NCBI GenBank assembly: GCA_022072125.1
Contig: JAJVIH010000052.1
Location: forward strand, 1 to 57,092
Length of the DNA: 57,092 nucleotides
Source of the DNA: Myxococcota bacterium
GTDB taxonomy: Bacteria; Myxococcota; JAJVIH01
Direction: 5' to 3'
The notes beneath the pieces are model-generated. The model searched no databases. It saw only the letters and a program-made list of their open reading frames with translations, and had not been told where the DNA came from. A program made the translations under genes and the position numbers. Below are positions 37,182-48,332 of this stretch, one piece after another. How positions within the stretch are numbered: the stretch's first letter is position 1; the number at the start of each line of letters is the position of its first letter.

Positions 37182-38204
37182 ATGAGACTCTGCAAGCCGC
37201 GGCGCAAACGGCTGTTCCATATTTGCGGGTCCCTCAACCAGACCACCCAACTGCACCAGATCGCCAGGGAACTGCCGGAATACGAACACTGGTTTTCCCC
37301 CTATTATGGCAACGGCGAGGTGGATCTGGCCCGGAAACTCGGCCTGATTGAAGTCACCATTGCGGGCGCCAAACGCCGCCAGTGGTGCCTGGATTATCTC
37401 CGCGAGCACAACCTGAATATTGATATTGACAAGAAGCAGCACGGGCACAGCTACGATCTGGTGCTGAGTTCGAGCGATCTGCACTATCCGGACAACATCA
37501 AAAAGGATCGCGTGGTGGTGGTGCAGGAGGGAATCATTGACCGCCCGTTCTACATGACGGATTTGTGCAAGAAATTTCCGTTCCTGCCGTTGTGGCTGGC
37601 CGGCACTTCGATGACCGGATTGTCCGGACACTACGAACGCATTTGCGCCGCCAGCGAGGGGTATCGCGACCATTTCATCCGCAATGGCGTGCCGGCGGAA
37701 AAAATCCCGGTCACCGGCATTCCCAACTTCGACAACTGCCGCCAGTATCTTCACAACAGTTTTCCGCACCGCGGATACGCCCTGGTCTGCACCTCCGACA
37801 AGCGTGAAACCATGCAGGAGGACGACCGCATCGGGTTCATCCGCAACGCCCGGGAACTGGCGCGCGGCAAACCGGTTTTCTTCAAACTGCACCCGAACGA
37901 GGATTACGAACGCTGCCGCCGGGAGATCCATTCCGTGATCCCGGACGCGCGGGTCTTCCAGCGCGGCGCCTCCGCCGAGCACATGATCGCCAACTGCGAC
38001 ATCCTGATCACCCAGTATTCGTCCACCATTTTCGTGGGGCTGGCGCTGGGCAAGGAATGCCACAGCGAGGTCCCGGTGGAGATGCTGAAGCCGCTGATGC
38101 CCATCCAGAACGGCTGCGCGGCGAGGAATATCGCCAATGTCTGCCGTGAAATGCTGGGAGACCTGGCGGCGGCCGGGGAAACCAGCTACGGCCTGGCGGC
38201 GTAA
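37182..38204 (+). CDS. GT-B fold transferase, CDP-glycerol glycerophosphotransferase-like, paralogue 2
   Basis: The 340-residue tandem paralogue of the previous gene; ATG at 37182 with AAGGAG upstream. It shares ICGSxNQTTQLHQIARELPEYEHWF near its N-terminus and the same catalytic-type motifs FKLHPNEDYE and DILITQYSSTIF. The two copies diverge most around residues 75-115 and at the C-terminus, so they may recognise different donors or acceptors. A 207-base gap lies between them. The role is inferred from fold and from the sugar-biosynthesis genes downstream. Confidence 0.75.
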   Translation: MRLCKPRRKRLFHICGSLNQTTQLHQIARELPEYEHWFSPYYGNGEVDLARKLGLIEVTIAGAKRRQWCLDYLREHNLNIDIDKKQHGHSYDLVLSSSDLHYPDNIKKDRVVVVQEGIIDRPFYMTDLCKKFPFLPLWLAGTSMTGLSGHYERICAASEGYRDHFIRNGVPAEKIPVTGIPNFDNCRQYLHNSFPHRGYALVCTSDKRETMQEDDRIGFIRNARELARGKPVFFKLHPNEDYERCRREIHSVIPDARVFQRGASAEHMIANCDILITQYSSTIFVGLALGKECHSEVPVEMLKPLMPIQNGCAARNIANVCREMLGDLAAAGETSYGLAA

Positions 38205-38284
38205 TCCGCCGGCCGTCGCGGCCGGGTGAAAACCGCCGGCGCCGGATGCGGCGCCTGCAAACCCGCGGGGAGCGGAGAACAAAC

Positions 38285-38581
38285 ATGATCCGGATTGAAT
38301 CCTTTGGCCACGCGGGAAGTTTTCGCCTGTTCCTGCGCTTCAGCGACGCCGCCTCCGGAACGCTGGATTTGTCGCCGCATATTCCCGGAGCAGGCGCTTA
38401 CCGGAACCTTCTCGAAGAAAACTATTTCCGCCGCGCCAGGCTCGAATCCAGCGGAACCATGCTGGTGTGGCCAAACGGAGCCGGTTTCGACGCCGCCTCG
38501 CTGCGCTCATGGCTGGATGCGAAAAAACCCGGCCCTGATTTCTGGGATGAACCGACGATTGAAACTGAAGCGCGCTCCTGA
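38285..38581 (+). CDS. DUF2442-like small protein
   Basis: A 98-residue protein matching the DUF2442 pattern: a first strand, then LFLRFSDAASGTLDLSPHI, an N-L-L segment, and the signature SGTMLVWPNGAGFDAASLRSWL. Members are short and of unknown biochemical role; some lie beside toxin-like genes, but no partner toxin is seen here. I start at the ATG at 38285 (MIRIESF), with GGAG upstream in GGGGAGCGGAG. It separates the paralogous transferases from the sugar-nucleotide genes. Confidence 0.65.
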   Translation: MIRIESFGHAGSFRLFLRFSDAASGTLDLSPHIPGAGAYRNLLEENYFRRARLESSGTMLVWPNGAGFDAASLRSWLDAKKPGPDFWDEPTIETEARS

Positions 38582-38632
38582 CATTCAACGCCGCGCTGCT
38601 CTTCCAGGAACTCCCGTCTTCATGCACATCCG

Positions 38633-39447
38633 ATGCGCATACTGACCATCATTCAGGCCCGCACCGGCTCCACCCGGCTGCCCAACAAAATCCTGCTGGA
38701 CCTGGCTGGAGCGCCGTTGTTGCAGCGCATGACGGAACGGGTCTTGCAGGCCCGTACGCCAATGGACGTGGTGATCGCCACGACCACCGGCCTCGCCGAC
38801 GATCCGGTGGAGGCGCTCGCGCGCGGCATGGGCGTGCGCTGTTTCCGCGGCCACCCCACGGATTTGCTGGATCGTCATGTCCAGGCGGCCCTGTCCGCGC
38901 CGGTGAGGCCGGAAGCGGTCGCGAAAATTCCGTCGGACTGTCCGCTGATCGATCCCCGCGTGATTGATCTGATTTTTGCTTTTTTCATGGAACACGCCGG
39001 CGAATATGATTTTGCGAGCAACCTGCATCCCCCCACCTGGCCGGATGGCAACGACGTGGAAATCATGCCGCTGCCGGTGCTGGAACAGGCCTGGCGCGAA
39101 GCAGCGAAGCCCCACGAACGGGAGCACACCACCCCATTCATCTGGGATCAGCCCGAGCGCTTCCGCATCGGCAACGTGACGTGGGGCGGCGGGCGGAACC
39201 TGTCCATGAGCCATCGCTGGACCATTGACTATCCGGAAGATTACCAGTTCATCCGCACGGTGTATGAGCGGTTGTGGAAACCCTCCGCGCCGCCATTCAG
39301 CGTGGAAGACATTCTCGCGCTGCTTGACGAACACCCGGAAATCCACCAGATCAACGCGCGTTTCGCGGGCGTGAACTGGTACCGCAACCACCTCGACGAT
39401 CTGCGGAACGTCAGCGCAAGCGACACCCGCCATCCGGAGCCGAAACC

Positions 39448-39451
<4 letters not shown>
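38633..39451 (+). CDS. SpsF-like cytidylyltransferase (sugar-nucleotide synthesis)
   Basis: The enzyme probably couples CMP from CTP to a sugar or polyol-phosphate. The N-terminus IIQARTGSTRLPNKILLDLAG is the nucleotide-binding hallmark of the CMP-sugar/spore-coat SpsF family, and PSDCPLIDP is the usual metal-site region. At 272 residues it is full length. The ribosome site is weak. Its stop codon overlaps the start of the transketolase N-subunit by four bases (ATGA), tying it to that pathway. The sugar it activates is unknown. Confidence 0.75.
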
Positions 39452-40329
<878 letters not shown>

Positions 40330-40333
40330 CGTG

Positions 40334-41251
40334 ATGACTTATGAAGACGCGCTGACGGCCATCGCCCAGAAAGACCCCAACTTCATGGTGTTGACCGCCG
40401 AGAACCGGGGCCATATGCGCACCATTCCGCCCAAGCTGGGGGATCGCTTCATTGACGTGGGCATCGCCGAACAGACGATGATCGGCATGGCGGCGGGCCT
40501 GGCCCTGCGCGGACGCACGCCGGTCTGTCATGCGCTCGCCACCTTCCTGACCCTGCGGGCCTTTGAGTTCATCCGCACCGATGTGGGGATTCCCCGCCTG
40601 CCGGTCAAACTCGTCGGCATGGTTCCCGGCTTTCTCTCGGACGCCAACGGCCCGACCCACCAGGCCATTGAAGACGTGGCGATCATGCGCGGCATTCCGC
40701 ATATGCAGGTGTTTTGCCCCGCTGACCGGGAAGAGCTTTGCGCGGCCATGCCCGCCATCGTGGCGGAACGCGCGCCCTGCTACATCCGCTATCTGGGCAA
40801 CGACCCCGCCTGCGAACACAAAACGCCCTTTGATATCGGCAAGGCGGAGGTGATTGCGGAAGGGTCGGACGTGACCATCCTGACCTATGGTTTTCTGGTG
40901 CGCGAGGCACTGAAGGCCCGCGCCGCGCTGGAAGAACGCGGAATCAGCACGGGTCTGATTCACGTCCGCATGCCCAAGCCGCTGGATGAAGCCGCCGTGC
41001 TCAAGGCGGCGAAGCAGAGCCGGTTGCTGGTCACCTATGAAGACCATTTCCTGACCGGCGGGCTGTATTCCATCGTTTGCGAATTGCTGGTGCGTTCCCG
41101 GACCAGCGTTCCGGTTCATCCCATCGCGCTGGAGGAGCGCTGGTTCAAGCCCGCGCTGCTCGACGACGTGCTCAAGTTCGAGAAATTCACGGGCGAGCAG
41201 GTCGCGATCAAGATCGCCGGCGCGCTCAACGACAACGGAAATCCGGAGTAA
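40334..41251 (+). CDS. Transketolase, C-terminal subunit
   Basis: The pyrimidine-binding and C-terminal half of the split transketolase. The 305 residues have GDRFIDVGIAEQTMIGMAAGLAL with the catalytic Glu, the strand HALATFLTLRAFEFIRTDV, and the C-domain segment. ATG at 40334 is used; a GTG one codon earlier is also possible, since the ribosome site is poor and coupling to the upstream stop (40329) is likely. It precedes the aminotransferase by five bases. Confidence 0.88.
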   Translation: MTYEDALTAIAQKDPNFMVLTAENRGHMRTIPPKLGDRFIDVGIAEQTMIGMAAGLALRGRTPVCHALATFLTLRAFEFIRTDVGIPRLPVKLVGMVPGFLSDANGPTHQAIEDVAIMRGIPHMQVFCPADREELCAAMPAIVAERAPCYIRYLGNDPACEHKTPFDIGKAEVIAEGSDVTILTYGFLVREALKARAALEERGISTGLIHVRMPKPLDEAAVLKAAKQSRLLVTYEDHFLTGGLYSIVCELLVRSRTSVPVHPIALEERWFKPALLDDVLKFEKFTGEQVAIKIAGALNDNGNPE

Positions 41252-41256
41252 CCGCC

Positions 41257-42591
<1,335 letters not shown>

Positions 42592-42925
42592 GTCAGGCGG
42601 ATTCCACCCGTGTGTTCTCCCCGTCCGCCAACCGGACCGGGCGCCCCTCGCCGGCCGGGTTTACCCTGCCGGTACAATGCCTTTGGGGGCGGTTCCCAGC
42701 CCCACCCAATGAACGTCCGCCGGATAATCTGTCCACCCGGCCGTCAAACCTGCTTGTCAGAACGGGGGATTTTCATCACCGGTTTTTTGACGGATGGCCG
42801 CCTGCATTTGTGGATGAACCGCCAGACTTTCATCGGATTTCCGTGGCGGCTATGACAAAAATGACACACCCCGTGGCGGGCTTGCCACAGTATCCAGAAC
42901 GCCACGCGGATAACCAGCAATACCG
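42592..42925. other. Gene-free interval
   Basis: About 330 bases between the convergent aminotransferase gene and the small-protein terminator. Several frames are open by GC bias, but none has a good ribosome site or a recognisable protein. No clear terminator for the plus-strand cassette is visible; a weak pairing near 42759-42790 ending in TTTTTT is possible. Confidence 0.5.
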
Positions 42926-42973
42926 GAAAAAAGAATCGCCGGCGGGAAGGCTGTCACTCCACCGCCGGCGATT
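42926..42973 (-). terminator. Terminator of the small-protein gene
   Basis: A 12-base perfect inverted repeat AATCGCCGGCGG (42934-42945) and its complement (42962-42973) with a 16-base loop is followed on the minus strand by C and six Ts. It begins about 18 bases after the stop codon of the 80-residue gene. Confidence 0.85.
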
Positions 42974-42991
42974 GGGGGGCCGGACCAACAG

Positions 42992-43234
42992 TCAGCGCAG
43001 GGTCCTGTTGTCCGTTCCACGAATTTTGATCCAGGCGCGGGACAGCGCCATTCCTAGCTCTCCAGTGAGGCGGTAGAGTGAAACCACGAAGAAAAACCCA
43101 AGCGCCGCAGCGAAAAACACCAGCAACATCGAAGGGGCGCCTTGCCCGGAAATACCGGTTTGGGCATGGGCAGGGCCCGCCGCCAGGGTCATCATCAGGG
43201 TTGCAAGGGCTGCTGGAATCAATCGGGTTTTCAT
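42992..43234 (-). CDS. Small exported membrane protein of unknown function
   Basis: An 80-residue protein. Residues 1-24 are a signal peptide (basic MKTR, hydrophobic core, AHA before the likely cut), followed by a short Gly/Ser segment and a single hydrophobic span at about 35-53 (MLLVFFAAALGFFFVVSLY), then a basic tail. AGGTGG lies before the ATG. No family recognised. Real expression is supported by the dedicated terminator downstream. It is transcribed in the same direction as the penicillin-binding protein upstream, across a 240-base gap. Confidence 0.7.
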   Translation of the reverse strand: MKTRLIPAALATLMMTLAAGPAHAQTGISGQGAPSMLLVFFAAALGFFFVVSLYRLTGELGMALSRAWIKIRGTDNRTLR

Positions 43235-43284
43235 GACCACCTCACTCTTGTTGAGGAGATATGCAATTTCCGTGCCGGTTTCAT
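43231..43284 (-). CDS. Possible leader peptide upstream of the small membrane protein
   Basis: A 17-codon frame starts at an ATG at 43284 and its TGA overlaps the next gene's ATG by four bases. Its start region (GTGGTCATGAAA, 12-base match at 43279-43290) repeats the start region of that gene (43229-43240) exactly 50 bases away. It may be a translational coupler or merely a duplication remnant. Confidence 0.25.
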   Translation of the reverse strand: MKPARKLHISSTRVRWS

Positions 43285-43476
43285 GACCACTGAAAAATTC
43301 TTCGTTCCACCTGTAGAGACGGCTCACGCGCTCAAAAGTTTTCAGGTTGCGCGGATTGAAACCCGCGGGTTCATCCCACCCGCTCATCTCAACAACCTCA
43401 ACTCCCGCATGCCCGCCGGTGTGGCGAGCACAAATCCCCGCATTTCCCCGGCGGAAACAGACCTTGCAGCGGTTGA

Positions 43477-44754
43477 TCAAAACCCCAGCGCGCGGCGGGC
43501 TTCGCTGCGGGTCATCAATACTTCCTTGCGGGGGCTGGGAATGCGGCGCGGCGGCGGACGTTTGGAGGAGACTGGTTTGGGGCTGACCGGTCCGGCCTTC
43601 GCCGCCGGCGCAGACGGCGTTACGGCGAGCACCGGCTGATCCCCTGATTTCCCTGACGGCGCGGATTCCGCGCGAACGGGTTTTTTCGCCGCCTTCTTTT
43701 CCCGGTCGCTCCAGGCCTTGATGACCAGTTGGGCGGGCAAACCGGATTTGATCCGCCATTTCGGGCCATTCACCACCAGTGAGGCGACCGCGATTTTCGG
43801 ATTGTCCGCGGGGGCCACCCCGATGAACCAGCTATAATCCCGGAATGGCGCCTTGTCCGCGAGGGAGCCGGTTTTGCCGCTGACTTCCACCTGACCCACC
43901 AGGGAACGCCCCCGCCGATCATGGAAGGCGCGCCGGGCGGTCCCGACCGTGGTGGTGGTGATCATCATTTCACGCAGCCGATCGGCCATGGCGGCGTCAT
44001 AGGGTTGGGCGATGACCTGGCCCTTGGCGGCGTCCGCCGGGTTTTCATAGGGCTCCAGCAGTTTTCCGCCGTTGGCGAGGCTGGCCGCCAGCATGGCCAT
44101 GTGCATGACGCTGACCTTGACCTCGCCAAACCCGGCGGCGGTGCGGGCGAATTCCAGTTCATCCTCGGGAATCACGGCGCGCGAAGGCTCCACCGGCAAA
44201 AAACGGGAGAGCGGCCTGCCAAACGCATAGCGATCCAACAGGTCCCGCAATCCCGATGGCGACAGATGCCTGAGCGCCAGGCGGGCGAAGACCACGTTGG
44301 CGCTTTTCCCCAACGCGGTGGCCATGTCGTAACAGCGGGAATCCAGCCGTTCATTGGGGGTCAGCAGGTTTTTGGTGATGCGCCGCAGGCCGCCCCGGTA
44401 ACAGGTTTCCTCATCGGGATTGGCTCCCTTCTCGATCAGCGCCGCCGCGGTGACGATTTTGAACAGGCTGGCCGCCGGGTAATCCGCCGCCGTGGCGATG
44501 TCCTTGCGCTCCGGCTCCTCCTCGGAATGTTCCGCCCGCGCCAGCACCGCGCCCGTGTGGGGATCGAGCACCACCACCGCCGCCCAGGGGGTTTTGTTCT
44601 CTTTCAGGACCTTTTCCGCCACCCGTTGCAGTTCAGGGTCAATGGTCGAAGGCTTGTCCCCGGCGGAAACCAGGGCCGGGACGGCGATCAACGCCGCCAC
44701 GGCGAACATCGGACGGACGGCGGAAAAAAAGGATGAGGAACGCTGGAACAACAT
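43477..44754 (-). CDS. Compact penicillin-binding protein (transpeptidase domain)
   Basis: A D,D-transpeptidase-like protein anchored in the inner membrane and acting on peptidoglycan in the periplasm. The 425 residues have an N-terminal hydrophobic segment (about 14-31), then the catalytic SxxK (Ser96-Leu-Phe-Lys99), SxN (Ser151-Ala-Asn153) and KTG (294-296). The N-terminal dimerisation domain of class B PBPs is absent. The C-terminus from about 350 is a Lys/Pro/Ser-rich tail ending in MTRSEARRALGF. It faces away from the murein-recycling operon that starts at 44880. Confidence 0.85.
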   Translation of the reverse strand: MLFQRSSSFFSAVRPMFAVAALIAVPALVSAGDKPSTIDPELQRVAEKVLKENKTPWAAVVVLDPHTGAVLARAEHSEEEPERKDIATAADYPAASLFKIVTAAALIEKGANPDEETCYRGGLRRITKNLLTPNERLDSRCYDMATALGKSANVVFARLALRHLSPSGLRDLLDRYAFGRPLSRFLPVEPSRAVIPEDELEFARTAAGFGEVKVSVMHMAMLAASLANGGKLLEPYENPADAAKGQVIAQPYDAAMADRLREMMITTTTVGTARRAFHDRRGRSLVGQVEVSGKTGSLADKAPFRDYSWFIGVAPADNPKIAVASLVVNGPKWRIKSGLPAQLVIKAWSDREKKAAKKPVRAESAPSGKSGDQPVLAVTPSAPAAKAGPVSPKPVSSKRPPPRRIPSPRKEVLMTRSEARRALGF

Positions 44755-44879
44755 TGACCTTTTTGCCGGACAGGATGGTTGGATCGGCCTGGACCTTCAG
44801 TGTACTGTGAGCCGCTTTCCCGGCAAATTTACCGGGTCCGGATCCCCCGCTCAAGGGATATCAAATACGTCAATCACCC

Positions 44880-46313
44880 ATGGAACCCCATTCCACTTCC
44901 ATCCCACGGCTGGTCATCGCGGGGACCCACAGCGGCGTGGGCAAGACGCTGATCGCCTGCGCCCTGATCGAATTGCTGCGGCGGCAGGGACTGAAGATCG
45001 CCGTGTTCAAATGCGGCCCCGATTTTCTGGACCCCTTCTGGCTGCGCAACGCCGCGCGCGGACGCTGTTTCAGCCTGGATGGATGGATCATGGGCCGAAC
45101 GGGGGTGCTGCGCAGTTTCATCGCGGCCTCGCGGGAGGCGGATATCGCCATTCTCGAAGGCATGATGGGGCTGCACGACGGCGCCCTGCCCGTCAGTCCG
45201 GAAGGCAGCACGGCGGAGATCGCGGACTGGTTGGCGGCGCCCGTGTTGCTGGTGACGGACGCATCGGGCCTATCGCGATCGGCGGCGGCGCTGGTGCAGG
45301 GGTACGCCCGGTTCGACCCCGCCATCCGCATGGATGCGTGGTTCGCCAACCGGGCGGGCGGCGAGGCCCATGCGGAACTGCTGAAGCAGGCGGTCGCCGC
45401 GCCGCCGCTGGCGGGCTGGCTGGGCGCGCATCCGGAACTGAAAATCGAGGATCAACACCTGGGGCTGGTGCAACCCCAAACGGAAACCCAGGCGCGCGAA
45501 CATATCGCCATGGCGGCGGAGGCGCTGAAGCCGTCCATCAACCTGGAACTGATCCAGCGCATGGCCAGACAGGCTCCGGCGATTCCGGCGGTTCCGCTGG
45601 TGACCGGACCCGTCAAACCCGGCCTGCGCGAGGCCCCCCTCCGCGGAATCCGCCCCGTGCGCATCGGCCTGGCCCAGGACGCCGCATTCAGCTTCTACTA
45701 CCCCTTCAACCTGCAATTGCTGCAGGACCTGGGGGTGGAACTCGTACCCTTCTCCCCAATTGCGGACAAGGCCCTTCCGGATGTGGATGGCCTTTACATC
45801 GGCGGCGGCTACCCGGAAAACCATGCGGCGGCGCTGGAGGAAAACAACTCCCTGCGCCAGGAGGTGCGGGCTTTCTGCGCCAGCGGCGCTCCCGTCTACG
45901 CGGAATGCGGGGGCATGATGTACCTGTCGCGCTCCATCACCACGCTGGATGGCGGGCGTTACGCCATGGCCGGCGTGATTGATCAGGATATCGTCATGAA
46001 CGAGACCTTGCAGGCGCTGGGGTATGCGGAGGCCGGATTGAAAGCGGATGGCCCTCTGGGCCGCGCCGGAACGCGCATGCGCGGGCACCAGTTCCGTTAC
46101 TCGCATATTGAAGGGGCGGATGCGCGGGAAGGGACGCTGTTCGATGTGCGCGCCCCGGGCTCGCGGAACGTGCTATCCATGGGTTATCTGCATGGAGCGG
46201 TCGCGGCGTCGTATATCCATGTGCATTTCGCCTCGAATCCCGGCGTGGCGGAATCATTTGTCCGGGCCTGCGCCAGGTTTGCGGCCCCGCTGGAAGCCGG
46301 AGTGGGGCGGTGA
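44880..46313 (+). CDS. CbiA/CobB-family glutamine-dependent amidotransferase
   Basis: The 477 residues have an N-terminal P-loop (GTHSGVGKT, 15-23), the family's FKCGPDFLDPF and LEGMMGLHDG segments, and a C-terminal class I glutaminase domain with Cys343 (AECGGMM) and His449 (IHVHF). By family it would be cobyrinate a,c-diamide synthase of B12 synthesis. Yet its neighbours are murein-recycling genes, and it overlaps the LD-carboxypeptidase start (GTGA), so a role amidating a wall precursor is possible. No other B12 genes are in the window. Confidence 0.85.
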   Translation: MEPHSTSIPRLVIAGTHSGVGKTLIACALIELLRRQGLKIAVFKCGPDFLDPFWLRNAARGRCFSLDGWIMGRTGVLRSFIAASREADIAILEGMMGLHDGALPVSPEGSTAEIADWLAAPVLLVTDASGLSRSAAALVQGYARFDPAIRMDAWFANRAGGEAHAELLKQAVAAPPLAGWLGAHPELKIEDQHLGLVQPQTETQAREHIAMAAEALKPSINLELIQRMARQAPAIPAVPLVTGPVKPGLREAPLRGIRPVRIGLAQDAAFSFYYPFNLQLLQDLGVELVPFSPIADKALPDVDGLYIGGGYPENHAAALEENNSLRQEVRAFCASGAPVYAECGGMMYLSRSITTLDGGRYAMAGVIDQDIVMNETLQALGYAEAGLKADGPLGRAGTRMRGHQFRYSHIEGADAREGTLFDVRAPGSRNVLSMGYLHGAVAASYIHVHFASNPGVAESFVRACARFAAPLEAGVGR

Positions 46314-47215
46314 TCCGCGGCATCCATATCCTCGCTGCGTCGGGACCTGTTCCGGAAGGGGGACTGGAAGCCGCGCAACGCGATCTGGCGTCGCTGCGCC
46401 TGCCAGTCGCCGTCAAGCCCTCCTGCTCGATGAAAAAAGGATACCTCGCCGCGGACGACGGCGTCCGGCTGGATGAGTTGCAGGCTTCCCTGCGCGCGCC
46501 GGAACCATTGACCATCTGGTGCGCGCGCGGCGGCTACGGGCTGATGCGCCTGCTTCCGCGCCTGGAGGAGGAGGATTTCTCCCACGGCTTCAAACTCGTG
46601 GCGGGCTTCAGCGATGTCACCGCCTTGCACGCGGCGCTGAACGCGCGCGGATGGCCATCCCTGCATGGGCCGCTGGCGACCAGTTATGCGCGGGAGCCGG
46701 GAGACTCGCAGCGCCGGATGATCCGCTATCTTCGCTGGAAAGACCCCGGCCCAATCGCATGGACGCCGGGCGTGAACACCCTCAAGTCAACCATCGAGGG
46801 GAAAATATACGGCGGAAACCTGACCGTGCTCTGTCACCTGGTGGGCACGCCGTTCCTGCCCGGCCTGACGGGAGCCATTCTGTTCATCGAGGATGTCAAC
46901 GAAGAGCCCTACCGGGTGGATCGCATGCTCACCCACCTGATGCTGGCCGGGCTGCTGCAACGCTGCGCGGCTGTCATCGTGGGCGCCTTCACCCACTGCG
47001 AACCCAAAAATCCGGAACATCCGCCTGTCCATGAAGTGATCGCGGAACGGCTGACCGCCGCCGGAGTTCCGTTCGCAACCGGTTTTCCAGCAGGGCATCT
47101 CAGCGGCAACCTGGCCTTTCCGCTGGGCGTGACCGCGCGTTTGTCCTCCAGCGGCATGATCGAGTTTCCCGGTTGGCGGCCCGATGAATTTTCAGCCGGT
47201 TATCCAGCTTCTTGA
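46310..47215 (+). CDS. LD-carboxypeptidase (peptidase S66, LdcA-like)
   Basis: It removes the terminal D-Ala from murein tetrapeptides in the cytosol. The 301-residue protein has the S66 triad: Ser101 in GFSDVTAL, Glu194 in FIEDVNEEPYRVDRM and His263 in GHLSGNLAFPLG; the ARGGYG segment precedes the nucleophile. The GTG start overlaps the amidotransferase stop by four bases, and GGAG lies upstream. MccF-like immunity activity is a lesser alternative. Confidence 0.88.
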   Translation: MIRGIHILAASGPVPEGGLEAAQRDLASLRLPVAVKPSCSMKKGYLAADDGVRLDELQASLRAPEPLTIWCARGGYGLMRLLPRLEEEDFSHGFKLVAGFSDVTALHAALNARGWPSLHGPLATSYAREPGDSQRRMIRYLRWKDPGPIAWTPGVNTLKSTIEGKIYGGNLTVLCHLVGTPFLPGLTGAILFIEDVNEEPYRVDRMLTHLMLAGLLQRCAAVIVGAFTHCEPKNPEHPPVHEVIAERLTAAGVPFATGFPAGHLSGNLAFPLGVTARLSSSGMIEFPGWRPDEFSAGYPAS

Positions 47216-48332
47216 TCAGGGACGGGAACGGCGTCTGTTCTCCGGGGCGTCAATCATCGCCTCCCGGGAAGGCGAGGTCTTGTTTCACCAGCACCATGGA
47301 ACCACCGCTTGGCGCCGCGATGAGCCGGTGAGCGCGGAAACCCGCTTTGACCTCGCCTCGCTGACCAAACCGCTGGCGATCTCCCTGCTGCTGATGCGCC
47401 TGAGCGATGAACGCGGGGCGGATCTGGATGATCCCGCCGCTCCGCTTCTCCGCGAACTGGAGGGAACTCCATGGAGCGGCCTGCGCCTCCGCCATCTGCT
47501 GACGCACCGTTCCGGCTTGCCCGCCTGGCGGCCCTTCCACGAATCGCCGCGGTTGCGCGCCCTGGCCCTGGGACAGACCGCTCCGGCGATCCCCGGGGAG
47601 GCCAAACGAACGGTGCTCAACGCCATTGCCCGCGAGACGCCGCAAAGCCCGGCGGGAGAACGTGAGGAATACAGCGATTTGGGTTTCATGTTGTTGGGGT
47701 TCTGGCTGGAACGCCGGCTCGGCGAGCCGCTGACGATGGCCTTTCAGCGCCTGGTCGCGCAACCGCTGGGGGCGGATGAACTATTCTACCTGCCGCGGCC
47801 CGGCGGCGCGGATTCATCGGCGCCGCCCTTTCCCCGCCAGCGCGAGAGTTTCGCCGTCACCGGAAACTGCCCCTGGCGCGGGTGGCTGCGCGGCCATGTG
47901 CATGACGACAACGCCTTCGTGCTCGGGGGCGCCGCCGGCCATGCGGGCCTGTTTGGAACCGCGCGCGGCGTTCACGCCCTCGCCTGTGCGGTGTTCCGCC
48001 TGCTCAACCATGGCGGTCCCTGGTGCGCTAGCGAAACCGCGCGGCGTTTTCTGCTCAAGCCGGATCGCGGCAGCCGCTTCACGCTGGGCTGGGACACGCC
48101 GTCGGAAATGGACTCGCAGGCGGGCGTCATCGCCAGCCGCTCCAGCTTCGGGCATCTGGGCTTCACCGGAACCAGCCTGTGGATAGACCCGGAAAACCGG
48201 ATCATCACCGTCATCCTGACCAACCGCGTGCATCCAGATGCGGAAGACCGCGGTTTCCGCACCTGGAGACCCGCCATGATGGATGCGCTATACCGGTGCA
48301 TGGGTATTGCAGGGAGCAGATATGATCACTGA
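47184..48332 (+). CDS. Class C beta-lactamase-like serine hydrolase
   Basis: The 382-residue protein has the SxxK motif (Ser59-Leu-Thr-Lys62), Tyr163-Ser-Asp165 in the YxN position and His324-Leu-Gly326 in the KTG position, so it belongs to the beta-lactamase/DD-peptidase/esterase superfamily. No signal peptide is seen, which suggests a cytosolic hydrolase acting on muropeptides rather than a secreted beta-lactamase. It overlaps the preceding gene by 32 bases and the next by 11, so translation is coupled. Confidence 0.82.
   Translation: MNFQPVIQLLDQGRERRLFSGASIIASREGEVLFHQHHGTTAWRRDEPVSAETRFDLASLTKPLAISLLLMRLSDERGADLDDPAAPLLRELEGTPWSGLRLRHLLTHRSGLPAWRPFHESPRLRALALGQTAPAIPGEAKRTVLNAIARETPQSPAGEREEYSDLGFMLLGFWLERRLGEPLTMAFQRLVAQPLGADELFYLPRPGGADSSAPPFPRQRESFAVTGNCPWRGWLRGHVHDDNAFVLGGAAGHAGLFGTARGVHALACAVFRLLNHGGPWCASETARRFLLKPDRGSRFTLGWDTPSEMDSQAGVIASRSSFGHLGFTGTSLWIDPENRIITVILTNRVHPDAEDRGFRTWRPAMMDALYRCMGIAGSRYDH

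Noticed and set aside
38285-38581. Toxin-antitoxin module based on the DUF2442-like protein
   Set aside because: No partner toxin-like gene is adjacent; neighbours are glycan enzymes.
47184-48332. Secreted AmpC-type resistance beta-lactamase
   Set aside because: No signal peptide is present and the gene is translationally coupled within a cytosolic recycling operon.
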